DNA of 64,000 bases. Origin: Bryum argenteum. Its lineage: Eukaryota > Streptophyta > Bryopsida > Bryales > Bryaceae. The notes beneath the pieces are model-generated. The model was not told the origin of the DNA. It did not search any database and worked only from the letters and a program-made list of their open reading frames with translations. The translations under genes were made by a program, and so were the position numbers. The stretch is taken from contig CM073323.1 in NCBI GenBank assembly GCA_037043015.1, positions 2,480,001 to 2,544,000 of the forward strand, in the 5' to 3' direction. This document shows, one piece after another, positions 8,837 through 20,487 of this stretch (position 1 is the stretch's first letter; each line of letters starts with the position of its first letter).

Positions 8837-10052
8837 TCAAGTTGCCGAGGAGGCGGAGGAAGGCGTCTCTGCTGTCCCGCTATCACCCGTCGCCCTTGAC
8901 TCGCCGGCATCGAGGTTGGTGCATCCAGGAACGGTCCGCGGCTTCGCCCTTCCTGAAGGCTCTTCGGTGGTGTCTGTGATCAACTTCATGCATGAGAAAT
9001 CGACTGATCCATGACCTCCAATGCATCGACTGATACATGACCCCAATGAATCCACTTGAGTATCATTCAGTTCTATCATGTTTAATGTTGCCAACAAATT
9101 TCTGAAATGTCATGAAGCTGTTGATAAACACGATGGCCTCGGTGCCCAGATGTCATGAAAGGTCAAGAAACATGCTTGTATCTTGATTGAGCGATCTTGA
9201 CATGATTTGTACAATGACGCACTTACCTTGCAGATTGTGGGCTGATGCGAGCCAGTCGGTCGCCTTCCGCATGGCGAGTGAATCTCCCGAGGCGGCACCA
9301 TCTGCCGGCATCTGCTGGTCTGCCGGGTCGCCGTCGATGCTTCCGCCCGCTGTCTGCGCGCTTCCGCTTGCTGTCTGCATGCTGCCGGACTTGGCAGATT
9401 CGGCTGTCGGCACACTGCCGGACTTGGCAGATTCGGTGCTCTGCTGGCTCAGGGACTTGGCAGAATCGGTGCTCCTGCGGTCAACGATGCGCGGCAGCCC
9501 AGGACCGCCACATGGCCTCGGTGCCCAGATGCCGCCGAGATTGTTGTACCCGCCGGGTCCCTCACAAACTTCTGGCCTTCCCTCTGTCGGCGGGTCGCCT
9601 CCAGGTTGACTGCGGCAGCTTTGGTCCTGTGACCCTCCATGCGTTGGCTCTCCAGATTTGGTTGGCATCGTGAACCCCATTCTGGCCTTCTTCCTACCAC
9701 TGTAACTAGTGCTACTTGACTTCGAGTTGTGACCATGTTTTGTTGAAGGCCACAATTCTCTCACAATAGAGTAAAGCAAAGCACTCATTCCCTCACTATC
9801 ACCTTCTTGCATTCTCTCCCTCCATCCTAGAATTGAAGCCACGTGGTGGTAAAAGAGGTGTCTCAATCCTTCAGGTGTGTCTTGCTTTTGTACCTTCTTG
9901 GAGCAATTCAAACTAAGAAGGTAATCTTTGTCAAAGAGTTGTTTGAGTAGTCTAATTTCACCTTCACCTAACCTTCTATCTTCCCTCCCCCACCTCTCCA
10001 TTTCCCTCCTCCCACTCTCTACCAAATCTGCTGAATTTGCCTTGCAATCCAT
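8837..10052 (-). CDS. Hypothetical serine-rich protein, two-exon model, upstream of the piggyBac transposase
   Basis: ATG at 10052. Exon 1 runs 10052-9227 and ends at a consensus donor (CAAG|GTAAGT); a matching acceptor (GATCACAG|ACACC) at 8974/8973 gives exon 2, 8973-8837, stop TGA. The 253-bp intron keeps phase, giving 320 aa. Without splicing the frame reads on to 9153 (299 aa). Residues 1-110 look globular and charged (REDRRLGEGEIRLLKQLF, then HHVASILGWRERMQEG). The C-terminal half is Ser/Ala/Gly-rich with SAKSGS repeats. Its stop lies only 9 bp upstream of, and in frame with, the transposase ATG, so the two may be one disrupted ORF or two genes of the same element. No family recognised. 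GC content is well above that of the flanks. Confidence 0.45.
9388..9486 (-). repeat. 33-bp in-frame minisatellite, 3 copies
   Basis: Plus-strand units start at 9388, 9421 and 9454, each with GACTTGGCAGA(T/A)TCGG. The 33-bp period keeps frame and encodes repeated (S/T)ESAKS in the serine-rich protein. Two 21-bp units (CTTCCGC..GCTGTCTGC) lie next to it at about 9340-9381. Confidence 0.85.
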
Positions 10053-11480
10053 GACTACGAAGCAAAACTTGAATATTTGAAATCAATTGTAGAAAAAAAT
10101 CAAGGTTTTGTGTCATGTATACATATTTTTTTGAATTTGAATGTGTTGGCATTCATGAACATGGCTGTTGAGGCTAGTTGAGGAAGAATTTGAAAATTTG
10201 AATTGGATTAGCCAAACTAATGGCAGCCATCTAGACATGGAGGCTAATTTTGGCGGCTCAACCACCGTTTGGAGTGGCAGAAATGCCATAATGAAGCTCT
10301 CCTTTTACAAACCTCCACTTCTTTTCTTTTTTGAACTTATCAATAAAGATTTTGCTTGCCCATCTTTTTTCATGCCCACCGCACTCCAGGCTTCCCAAAG
10401 AACAAAATTTTATGAAGAAATTGGCTCAAAACTCTTTCAAACCAAAAATGAATCCACTTCAATCCTCTGTAAAAAAAACACACTTACTGACCTTGCCGCG
10501 TAGTAACTTGGGCTGTAAAGTAAACTAGACGCCAAACACGGGAAAAATCACTGCGGATGAAAATTCGTCGGGATGAATGAGCTACAGCTTGTTAAAGTTG
10601 GACGAGGTCATCCAGAATGCTGTTTTTCGACATTCCGCGCGCTTAGGGGTTAAGAGTTAACCAACGTAAGAACTTCCAATCAAGATCAAAATTCAAAAAT
10701 TAAAGAGCTCAACATGAATAGCAAGATGTACATCTTCAACTTTAGCATGTGGTCGTCAAATTTCAGCAAGTTGTTGTCTTCGAATTTCTTTAATTCTGCC
10801 CTCAAGGTCGATAGTTGGCCTACAAAGTAAGTTATACTAATACTCTACAAGATCCTACAAATACTAGCTGGCTACCTTTACCAGTAGTTAGGTACAACAT
10901 CTTACATCATTAGAAGTAAAATAGAACAAAAAAATAAAAATTATAATCATAGATAGCTCAATTTGTCAAGAGATATATGATTTGGCAAATTTGAACTTGC
11001 TAATAAGGAAACCTTGTAGAATTCTAGGAGTTCAATATCTTTAAAGTAACCATATTTTCTACTTACTTTGGTTCACAAGAATTTTAATAGTATATCCACT
11101 TATTCTATTTCGACAATCATTCATAGAATTAATCTTTATACTGATTCATTTTGTCAAATTCCTTATGTTTGAGTCCTAAGAGGATCTCTGAGAGACTTTT
11201 TAAAAGAAAAAGTCCTTTTTCTTTTTCAACGGACTGACTAAAGTACCTACTACCTTTAAGGCTTTAACGGCCTACAAAAAACGCTCCAGACCCGCTCAAG
11301 ACGCGCCAAATTCCCGCCACAACCCTACTACCAATACCTATACCTCCATGTTAGGACCCAAAAAACTTCTCAAAGTACTTTCATTATGAATGCGACGCTT
11401 CATCATCATTTGAGCATATATATGTCTTTATTCTTTAGCATCTTTTTAATGTATTCATCTTCTTAAGTGTTTATCTTCTA
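10053..11480. other. Gene-free AT-rich stretch with one TTAA-bounded transposon-like end
   Basis: No convincing gene. Near 10607-10653 the sequence ends in TTCGACATTCCGCGCG..CTTAGGGG followed by TTAA, similar to 18680-18728 (TTTGACATTCGGTGCG then TTAA). Both look like ends of one TTAA-targeting (piggyBac-type) family. The rest shows nothing I can name. Confidence 0.4.
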
Positions 11481-11840
11481 GGCACCACAGGCCTTGGCTT
11501 AGTGGTTAGAGATTAGGCCCCCAATGAGGAGGTCGTGGGTTCTATTCCTCATGTCGGCGTGTTGCTCACTACTATAGTCCACCCAACTATTGTGGGAGGT
11601 CCTTGGACCTTGTTGTATGGGTACCTCAAGGTCCTTTTGTAGTATACTATGTCAAGTATCTTCAAGGCACTAGTAACTAGGCTAGAAACTAGCGTAGTTA
11701 TAGTGTCCAACCTCGAGAGGAGGAAGTAGTATTATTCTAATTTCTCCTTGTCTGGTGGCCATCGGAATATTAGCATTACAAACGAACACTTCATTCACGC
11801 CGGCCCCTAAGATAGGACCGGAGTTTCTATCTATCTATCT
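11481..11840 (+). mobile_element. tRNA-derived SINE, forward copy
   Basis: The 5' end carries RNA polymerase III promoter boxes: A box TGGCTTAGTGG (11495-11505) and B box GGTTCTATTCC (11538-11548), with normal tRNA spacing. The body and 3' end (CGCCGGCCCCTAAG... GAGTTTCTATCT) match three reverse copies at 33.1, 46.5 and 56.6 kb. It is not a functional tRNA gene, as no cloverleaf can be completed. Confidence 0.85.
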
Positions 11841-11942
11841 GTGTATCTTATTTATTTTTATATGGCATCAAGGTAATTTAACTTTTTAAAGAAATCATCT
11901 CAGTTGTCGTGAATACCTCAAAACTTTCAACTTTTAGACTTA

Positions 11943-12374
11943 ACCTCAATTCCGTTAATTTGGCAATATTCTGGTAAAATGGCACGATTTAAGGTGGAAA
12001 AAAAGAAAAAAACAACACTTGTTTTTGTCATTTTTTGACATAATAGAGCAAATTTTTCTGAGCGGCCGCTCAAAACCAGAGATATTTCTGAGCGGCCGTT
12101 GAGAAAAAACTGCCCTTCGACAGAATTTGAAGGTCAAAATTCATCAAATAGTGTGATATTATGGAATTTTTGATGATATTACAGAAATTTGTTGATATAA
12201 TGGAAGAAGTGGGTGATATTAAAAAACATGCCATTTTGCAAGCATAAATCTTTGAGATTTTGAGTTCAAAAATATGCCGGTAAAATGGCACGTTTCAGAA
12301 ACGCGACCAAATTGGCACAACATGGCTTTGGCAATATGGCACAAGGAATTGTGCCATTTTAACAGAATTGAGGT
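11943..12374. mobile_element. 432-bp MITE with long TIRs and TA target duplication
   Basis: The left end ACCTCAATTCCGTTAA and the right end TTAACAGAATTGAGGT are inverted repeats with one mismatch; matching continues inward to GGCA. Both ends are flanked by TA (11941-11942 and 12375-12376), the Tc1/mariner target duplication. No coding capacity. Internal GGTAAAATGGCACG motifs recur near both ends. Confidence 0.75.
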
Positions 12375-12446
12375 TACTTTGAAAAACTTTTGAATTTTTG
12401 TCACGGTGTGGTGAAAGACAAAATATTCAGGAAGATTGTTGTGTAA

Positions 12447-12864
12447 AGGCCCGTTCGCACTTAGCCTTTGCAAAGAGTGTGGCTAAAAATTTAACACCCC
12501 CACAATTTGGGGAGGAATACCTTCTTTTGAAAAAAAGTATCATCAATGAGGCTCGTAAAGGTGTAATCAATAGTGAGGGAATTATGTAATGGCCCCTCAA
12601 GTGGGACAATACATAAGACCACTCTTAAGAGAGGAAAATTTGAGAATCTTTCCAATATTGGTTCTCCCTTAAATATTGCCTACTATTGCTCAAAGCTCTT
12701 TTGTCCTCCTAAATGTTTGTTAATACCCTACTCTTTAAAGTGTGCCATGTGGACATCCATGTAGGATTGGTAATTACTAATGAATGTAGGTGCGAACACA
12801 CACTTTTTAATAGAGTTAAGACCCCCTCCTAAGACCTCCTCTAAGGCCAAGTGCGAACAGGCCT
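12447..12864. mobile_element. 418-bp MITE with about 22-bp TIRs
   Basis: The left end AGGCCCGTTCGCACTTAGCC and the complement of the right end AGGCCTGTTCGCACTTGGCC differ at two positions. The target duplication is unclear (TAA on the left, TGA or GAA on the right), so the superfamily (hAT or PIF/Harbinger) is undecided. Confidence 0.65.
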
Positions 12865-13129
12865 GAAGGGTAAATATGCAAAAGGATTGGACTATACATT
12901 TTGATTTTTTTTTTACCATAAAGATTGAAAATCCATCCATTCGATGAAAATTAGGCATTGAAACCAAATTCGAGTAGTGGACTTCAAGCAAACATTTCTA
13001 TTACATACTATGCCCAAATGACAACCTCTCTTTAAAAGTCATGAGTAAGAGGTCGATCTACGACTCCACGAAGGTGAATAATCCCTAGATTCATATACAA
13101 ACTAGTTTGCCCTTAAGGAGTTGCCACAA

Positions 13130-13377
13130 ATACTTAAGTTTGTAACCATGCCTCTCTTGATTTTCTCCTACATCTATAATTAGGTCATTTTTGTAATTTC
13201 TAGTGATTTGAGGGCCATTAATACTTCCAAATTCAATAACTCGGTACATGTCGACTCAATTTTCAATCCAATTGTTTTCTACACCTTTAGAAAAAACACC
13301 CGCTTCCAACGACACCTCACGCGTCACGATCCAATTGACGGTCCCCAAGATTATAGTGTCACTCGCATATTGAGTCA

Positions 13378-13409
<32 letters not shown>

Positions 13410-13720
13410 CAAACTACCTATCTAAAATATTAGATGTAGCTCCAAACTACGTGATTTTTACATAGTTGGGTTTTTTTGTTTTTTGTGTTATATCTAAAAC
13501 TAGGCCATTTTTGTACTTTTTGGTCTTTTGGGGGCCATAATTACTTGAAAATTCAGTATCTTGGGATCCGTATACTTGTTTCGCGATTCAATTATTTTCC
13601 ACATCTTTACCAAAAAAATTCACTTTCAACGACATCTCATGCGCCTTGATCGGACCAGCGGTTCCCAAAATCGCTGTGTGACTTGTTAAACAAAACAAAA
13701 CAAACTACATGCGTTAAATA
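13130..13720. repeat. Two diverged tandem copies of a dispersed repeat
   Basis: Copies at about 13130-13435 and 13470-13720 share the order CTATAATTAGGTCATTTTTGT / GGCCAT(A)ATTACTT / TTCCAACGACA. A third diverged copy lies at about 19150-19385. No ORF and no terminal structure identified. Confidence 0.6.
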
Positions 13721-14513
13721 ATAGATACTAGTGCGGCTTGCTATCACTAAAGGTACTTAAAAACTTCTAACCTTGAAAATAAAAGAAAATGTATACAAGG
13801 GCTTGGGCAAAGTCTACCAATCGGATTAATCCATTAGAATGAGGTCTCATTCTTAAAATTTAATCCGATTACTTGATGCAAAGTGCCCTAAAAAACAATC
13901 TTTCCTATTGGTTTTCGGATGTTTACATGAAAACCAATAGGAAAGAAAACTACAAGGCAAAATACAAATCTATAAATTGCATATGAAACTTGACTCACAA
14001 GATTTTTAAAGCGAACTCTCTTTTTCAAAAAATGAGTTATTTGTAACCTACCTTGGTCTTTAAAATTTTGAACCAACAACAATACTGTCAATTGGGCCTT
14101 CAAGAGTTAAAGAAATATCTAATAATTTATTTTTAATTTTCTTTCAAGCTGAAAACTGTTTTAGACAAAAGAACTCAAAAGACTGGTCTCACCTACATCA
14201 AAAGCACTCTAACACTCTAAGGCTAATACACAGAACTCTGAAGTTAAGCGCCTTTGAGGCAGAATAGTATTCATTCGTTGAATTACCACCATGGTCCACC
14301 CAACTATGGTGGGGGGTTCTTGATTGGTTGGATTTAAAATAAATCTTGGACCTCGTTGGAGTCCTCTAAATCTTGGACCTCGTTGGAGTCTTCTTCTTCT
14401 TGATTGGTTGGATTTAAAATAAATAAAAAAATAAAAAATAAAAACTTCAAAGTTAAGTTTTCAAAGTGAAAACGTAAAAATAATATTAGAAGCAGTATAT
14501 CACCGAGGACCAT

Positions 14514-14523
14514 AAAACCCTAA
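14514..14523 (+). promoter_or_regulatory. Telobox (AAAACCCTAA) upstream of NOP10
   Basis: AAAACCCTAA lies about 260 bp upstream of the NOP10 ATG. Teloboxes are established promoter elements of plant ribosome-biogenesis and translation genes, which fits NOP10. Related TAGGGTTT/TAGGGTTC repeats occur in the first part of the NOP10 intron near 14908-14935. Confidence 0.6.
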
Positions 14524-14782
14524 TTCCGCATCAATGTTCTTCCGAATCAGCCAACTCCAGACCTAAGGCCTACTTCCGACGCTACATCCGAACCTGGTAC
14601 CGCGGCGCCGCTTCTTTTTTTACAGACTCTCATACTTGCTTTATCACATACGTCGCTTACCCCGCATCCTCACGGTTGCTACAATTTCCTCAGCTCTCTA
14701 AACAATCGCATCACGTCTTAATCGGCATCAAGTCACTGGGCGCTTTGATTTGGTTTCAGCAGTGCGGTCGGCACCTGCAGCC

Positions 14783-15922
14783 ATGTATCTCATGTGCTAC
14801 ACCAACGAGAATGGGGACAAGGTTTACACCCTAAAGGTTAGCGCTACCCAAGATTGTTTGGTTTGGAGTTCGAATTTGATGAGTGATACAGAGTTTTGAG
14901 ATTTGTAGGGTTTAGGGTTCTAGGGTTCTAGGGCTTTCGTGCGCTCTTTTTACATCTGGTTGCATCATCGTACCCCTTTAAAATCGTTTTCACAGTCGGA
15001 GATTTTACAATTGTGGAGATTTTGTAGCTATGTAGGCGAGGGTTGCAATGCACGAAAGCAGGGTAGCATACTCCATAGCCTTGGAAAGCAATTCTCATGA
15101 TGGAAGTCGATGAAGTTGTAATTGACCAATTTAGTTCTACTTACGACGAGGAATTCGTTCTTGGCGGATTGTATTTTTCATTGCGAGTAGCGGCCATGCC
15201 ATAGACTCTGTTCTTTCGAGGTCGGATAGTAGTTCGAAGGCGAAGAATGAAGCGAATTTCTGGGAACTTCGTCATGAGGGCTTATGATAATTCTGCAATA
15301 TAAGCGGAGTTGTCAAACTAGATCAGCGTCATGCCATCAGTATGGAATACAAATTGTAATTTCTGATTATGAATTAAGCTCGTCAATAATCAGGAACTGT
15401 GTTACTGTGGGATGTGTATCTCTATCATAACGAGTCTGATTGTTCTTGTCAGGTCTTAGAGTACTTTATCATTATCGATACAAGGACGCGATCATAAATA
15501 AACTCCGTCAGCAGCTTCATAGTTCAGGGTTACTTTTCACGTGAATTTGGATGTCGCAAAGTATTCTGCCTTGGGAGCAGCGTTGCAAACCATTCAGTTG
15601 ATAGAAATGATACTTACGTTCAGTTCAGGCCACGAAGTTCTTCAACGATTTTAGGGTTTTGTGTGTGCAGTTCTGGCTACTTCTCACATGGTTGCAGGGA
15701 CATACTTTTTATAAGATTGAGTGAATTTCCGAACAGGGGCTTTGAAGACTGATGTTGTGTTTGATTACAAATGATGTGCAGAAAGAGAGCCCTACCGAGC
15801 AACCAACTCAATCGGCCCACCCTGCTCGTTTCTCCCCAGATGACAAGTTTTCGAAGCACCGGATCATTCTGAAGAAGAGGTTCAACCTTCTGCCAACACA
15901 ACAGCCCCCTCACAACTACTAG
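14783..15922 (+). CDS. NOP10: H/ACA ribonucleoprotein complex subunit NOP10
   Basis: Two exons: 14783-14836 (ATG, 18 codons, donor AAG|GTTAGC) and 15782-15922 (acceptor TGTGCAG|AAAGAG, stop TAG), separated by a 945-bp phase-0 intron. The product is 64 aa, the usual length of plant and animal Nop10. It starts [17 protein letters not shown] and keeps the family signature [17 protein letters not shown] and the tail [13 protein letters not shown]. Nop10 binds dyskerin/Cbf5 in nucleolar H/ACA snoRNPs, which make pseudouridine in rRNA and support rRNA processing. The gene is alone on its strand, with a telobox upstream. The full-length conserved sequence suggests an intact gene. Confidence 0.96.
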
Positions 15923-18900
15923 CTGAAGGAGTGAAGCCTTTCATCGACATGCCGTGGCATGCACCGGTCAAGCAGGAGTGAGTATGGCTTTGATTTGTAT
16001 TTTAGATTGCTCCTAGAGCAGCATGAGCTAGTCCTGATATGTTGTACAGCATGAAAACTCTTCGGAAGGAGAGGTTATAAAACAATTTTCTAGGTGATTT
16101 CACCACTATTTGCACTATTAATGGAGATGCCTTTGTGTTCTCGTTTTGGTCCTCTATGCATCACTCCTGTGCTTTGTACCGGTGATTGTTACGTTGATAC
16201 TTTGTACGCAACCGGGTATGATTCGGAGATGTGTAATGTGACTCTACTTCAAATAATCCATAATCTACCTCAAATGTCATGTTTGCGCACCGCTTATATT
16301 TAATCCCCTAAAGCTATAACAAAGCTATTGGAACCGGAAGATTTAGATTGTAACACCGGCTCGACTCTTAGGGAATCACTGTAAATCAGTGTTACGAGCG
16401 TTTCTCTAGGGGAGGGTGAAGGCTTATAATGCTAAGGAGTGGGTTCCTAGAGTAATTTGGCAAGAAAAAATCCCATTGAGAAGAACAAATCCTGTTAGCT
16501 AATGGGGGCTTCGAGAAACGCTGGTAGCACTGGCTTGCAGGTGCCCTTGGGGGCCGCTGGTAGCATTCGAGAAAAGCTAGTAGCACCGGTTTGCAAGCGC
16601 CCCAAGTTAGTATGAGTAAAATCTAGGGGAAAGATTGATTCTCACGTGTATGTTGAAATTCAAATACAAGGGCCCATCAACTTAAGCCTTGTGAAAAACT
16701 CTCATGTAAAAAGTGCATACAGTGAGTACATACCTTGTTACCTCCTTCACGCTTGTATAAAACAAAATGTAATAAAAAGTAAAAATCTCAATTTTTGGTG
16801 AAATTTTGAAGTTTTTGCGGTTTAATTGTTTGTGGGTAATATTTTGAGAGAATACAAGGATATAGTGCATATGTGGACGAAATTTAGCATGCACTGGTAG
16901 TGTTTTCAAACTATGAGAGTCAATAGCTTTTAAAGTATAAGGTATTCTGAAGCATAAGTGGTCTTATTGGGAAGGTGTAGGGAAACCCTACAATTTGTGA
17001 AATGTTTCAACTTCGTGCGGGCTAAATTTATTAAATTAGAAACTAACAAGAGTCAAAACAACAAAGAAGAATGGCTTTGAGCAACTTTAGGGGTAAAATA
17101 CCACTTTGGCGTAGATGATATGCTCCTACTCAACATGTCATCAAAATAGGTTTCACTAATTATAAATATTAGCATCAACCACCTTTTTCAAGTTCAATTC
17201 CGTTCTTTCCCTTTCTCTTCCCCTCTTCCTTCTCCTCTAGTTAGTAATTGGAAAAGAGCTTGCTCTTCGACACGGCTTACAACACCTTTTTCCTCTTTTC
17301 GTCCTGTACATGTAGCATTGAATTTTGACATGCTGTGTGGTACTTTTGCTTAGAAAACACAATCTTTTCAAAATTTTCATAGATGAAAATAAATGTAAGA
17401 TGTCTAAATTTCAAACATTCATTCTTGTGATAGACTCATTGTTGGTCATGTAGATTAAATTTTGGTTAGAAGGCCTTACAGATTGCAAGATTATATCATT
17501 TTAGGAGAATAATAAATATTCCAAAATCTCATCATAGTGAAAATTCTATCAACAAACCTACCGCAATTATAAAAACCTCCACTTGGAAAATTGTTCGCCT
17601 TCATCTCAGCAACACTCTTGTTTCACAAAGAATAATAAAATAACTTTTATTCTTGGCTCAATCACTAGCTATGCAATGATAAAAATTGCCCAAGTATTTA
17701 TAAAAGAAGAGTCACAACTAGACCTCCATTAAAATAAATCTTATGTATTCCTCACACCTTGGATCTGAAATCGATTTTTTATATAGAAACTAGATCTGAA
17801 TCGGAATTCAACCCATGTTCATTTTTAAACCTTAAATGTGCCTACTTATTTTTAGTCAAAAACCCAATTTCAAAAAAAGTGTCGTGCGTGAAAATGAAGA
17901 TGAGTTATTTAGATCTCAATCGTACAACCTTGTAGGAGACTTATTGTAAATCATGTGGATCATGATTTTATTCATGAAGCCTCATAGAATGCAAGATAGT
18001 AATGTGGTAGTCCTCAAACTAGACTACAAAATTTTATCTTTTTCACTTTGAAGTGAAAATGCTACTAATAGACTACTTGCAATGAAATTTCACCAACCGT
18101 AAAGTTCACTCTTATCTTAATAACACCCTTGTACCAAAAAATACATTGAAAAGAATTCTTGCCTCAAAAAATAGCCTTGAAATAGTAAAAAGTGCCAAAG
18201 CTTTTACAAAGGAAAAATAGCCCAAAACTACACCCCTTGCACTAAAATTCTTGCCTTATCTTCAAAACACCTTTGATTAGGTCAAGGCTTCTATCACTAA
18301 AACCAAACTTCAATTGGAATCCATCCAAAAAGGGAAGGCGAAATCCATCGCTGGATGAAGGAGATATAGCTTCTCAAAAATAATCCGGTTAATCACTTTT
18401 TCAATGTAGATACATCATTGCAAATCCAATATCAAAAATATTTGGATCGAAAATATTCCGACTAGGAAGTTGTGAGGCTTCATCTACAGATCATGATTGT
18501 GTAAAAATAAATCTTAAAATTATCCTTTTGATTTGCCATAATTGCCTCTCTATGATAAAACATGCCCCATGTTTGAAAACCCAAAAACAAGAGCTACTTT
18601 CACTAAAATGCATTCATGATGTGATTTCATTCAAATCGGACTCTGAATGAAGAAGTTATGACTCTTCATTGTTTATGCCCTTCATCCAAAATATTGTTTT
18701 TTTGACATTCGGTGCGTTTTAAGGTTAACATTCAACAAATCTAGGAGTTGTTGTGAGGTACTCAATAATGACTCAATCTCTAGCATAGGAAATCTATAGG
18801 GGATCTAAGGTAATGTGCTTAATAAGTGTCCAACTTTTGGTAGGCAAGCTTATTAGGGGCTAGCCAAGGGAATCAAGATTGGTACATGTGGGAAATTTGT

Positions 18901-19458
18901 TGGAATTTGATCCAATTGGAATCATCAATTTTGGATACATCTTGAGATAGTCAGATAGTTATGAGATTTGGAAGTGGAAGCTGTAGGGGCATTAAAAATT
19001 GTTCATTCTAAAATATACACATCAAGTATATTGAAAATTGGATGTGGAAGCCAAAATGTACATCTTGTTTAAATGGGACTACTATGCAATTTATGATGTT
19101 TGACAAATTTTGAATAGCCTACTTCAACTATGTCCTGGGTCGTTGACACACACACTTAAAAACTTTGACCATGCCTCTCTTATTCTTCTGTTAGACCTAT
19201 AATTAGGTCATATTTATAATTTCTAGTAATGTGCAGGTCATAATTACTTGTAATTCAATATCTCTGAATCTTTCCCACAACAAAACAATAAACCCACTTC
19301 GTACAGTCTACTTCCAACGGCCGTCCCCATATCATAACGTCATAAAACAATCACACTACTTGCTTCAAATAATAAACAATGTAAGCAATACCGATGTATG
19401 GGGAAAGTAAGTGAACGGATACATGAAGTGAAATCATTAATTTTGTACTCTTCTACAA
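15923..19458. other. Gene-free stretch between NOP10 and the 19.46-kb MITE
   Basis: NOP10 3' flank followed by AT-rich DNA with only short unconvincing ORFs. From about 17.4 to 18.7 kb there are degenerate sequences resembling, in inverse orientation, the leader of the tandem units at 26.7 kb (for example CTCAGCAACACTCTTGTTTC against CAAGGGTGTTCTTGAGATG). A TTAA-bounded transposon-like end lies at 18680-18728. Confidence 0.5.
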
Positions 19459-19460
19459 TA

Positions 19461-19840
19461 GAGAAATCCGCTAAGTACGACGGACTGGGGACGAGAACAC
19501 CCAGTTTTGGTCGGACTGGGGACGAAAAGTCGAACTGGGCACCAACTTTTTACACTACGATCGAACTGGGGGCTAAACTCAAGAATGCACCGATTGTGAT
19601 GGTATTCCGAGTTTGGTCCCTAGTTTGAATTGGTGCCCAGTCCGCAGCACAGCGAGAAGCTAGAGTGAAGAGTTCGGAGGGGCAGCGCCGAGCGCCGAAC
19701 ATCTGGTCCCCAATTTCGTGCATTTGGTCCCCAGTTTGCTCTACTTAGCGGATAACCGAAAACTGGGCACGAAACGACGGACTGGGGACCAACTGGGGAT
19801 CAACTAAGGTCCAAACTGGGGACTACTTAGCGGATTTCTC
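19461..19840. mobile_element. 380-bp MITE with perfect 17-bp TIRs and TA duplication
   Basis: The left TIR GAGAAATCCGCTAAGTA (19461-19477) is the exact reverse complement of 19824-19840. TA dinucleotides flank both ends (19459-19460, 19841-19842), as for Tc1/mariner-type elements. The interior is unusual for this AT-rich region: many ACTGGGGAC / TGGTCCCCA motifs in both orientations. Confidence 0.85.
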
Positions 19841-20125
19841 TAATACGTTAAGAATTTCTGAAGATGGACTTCTAGGTGTTTCTAATATGGTGCCCCAAAT
19901 TTTTTTTGAAGATGGGCTTCTCTTATATGGTGCCCTAAAATTAAAGGTTTTTGCTCACATTACATGATACTGTTGCAGTAGGAAGATTAAGTGCATATTA
20001 CTAGAGCACTCTAGTGTAATAGCAAAACCAGTATCATAGGGCTTCATCTAAACCAGAATCAAGAGCACCATCATTGGACCTGCTCTACTTTTAGACTTGC
20101 TCCAGTTCAGAGCACTCTAGTATAA

Positions 20126-20487
20126 CCCTTAAACGCCCAAGCAAGCCCGAGGGGCTTCATTCCAACAGAATCTTCCCTGTAGCTCTCATTGTACTCAACT
20201 TTTCACTTATATTTTGATGTCAAACTGGTCACCATCTTATGATGCATTCAAAAAATGAAATTTTACAATTAAAATCACAATTTGTATGAATGATTTTGTG
20301 CTTTGAAAGGATTGTGGTAGGTAGGTTGGGGTGGTACATAACCTTGTAGGAGGTTGCAAGCTCATCATTGATTGGTCCATTCATGATGCCCAAGTTCAAA
20401 AAGTGCACTATTCATGATGCCCAAGTCCAAAAGATGTTGTGATCCAATTTTGGGCTGCCCGGTTTAGACCCCATGGGCGTTTAAGGG
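20126..20487. mobile_element. 362-bp piggyBac-type MITE with ATAA target duplication
   Basis: Perfect 14-bp TIRs CCCTTAAACGCCCA / TGGGCGTTTAAGGG, flanked by ATAA on both sides (20122-20125, 20488-20491). The same TIR occurs with TTAA flanks at 32779-32850, so this is a TTAA-family element at a near-cognate site. Non-coding. Confidence 0.75.

Noticed and set aside
11481..11560. tRNA gene
   Set aside because: Only the A and B boxes are tRNA-like; acceptor and anticodon stems do not pair, and the sequence is the head of a repeated SINE.
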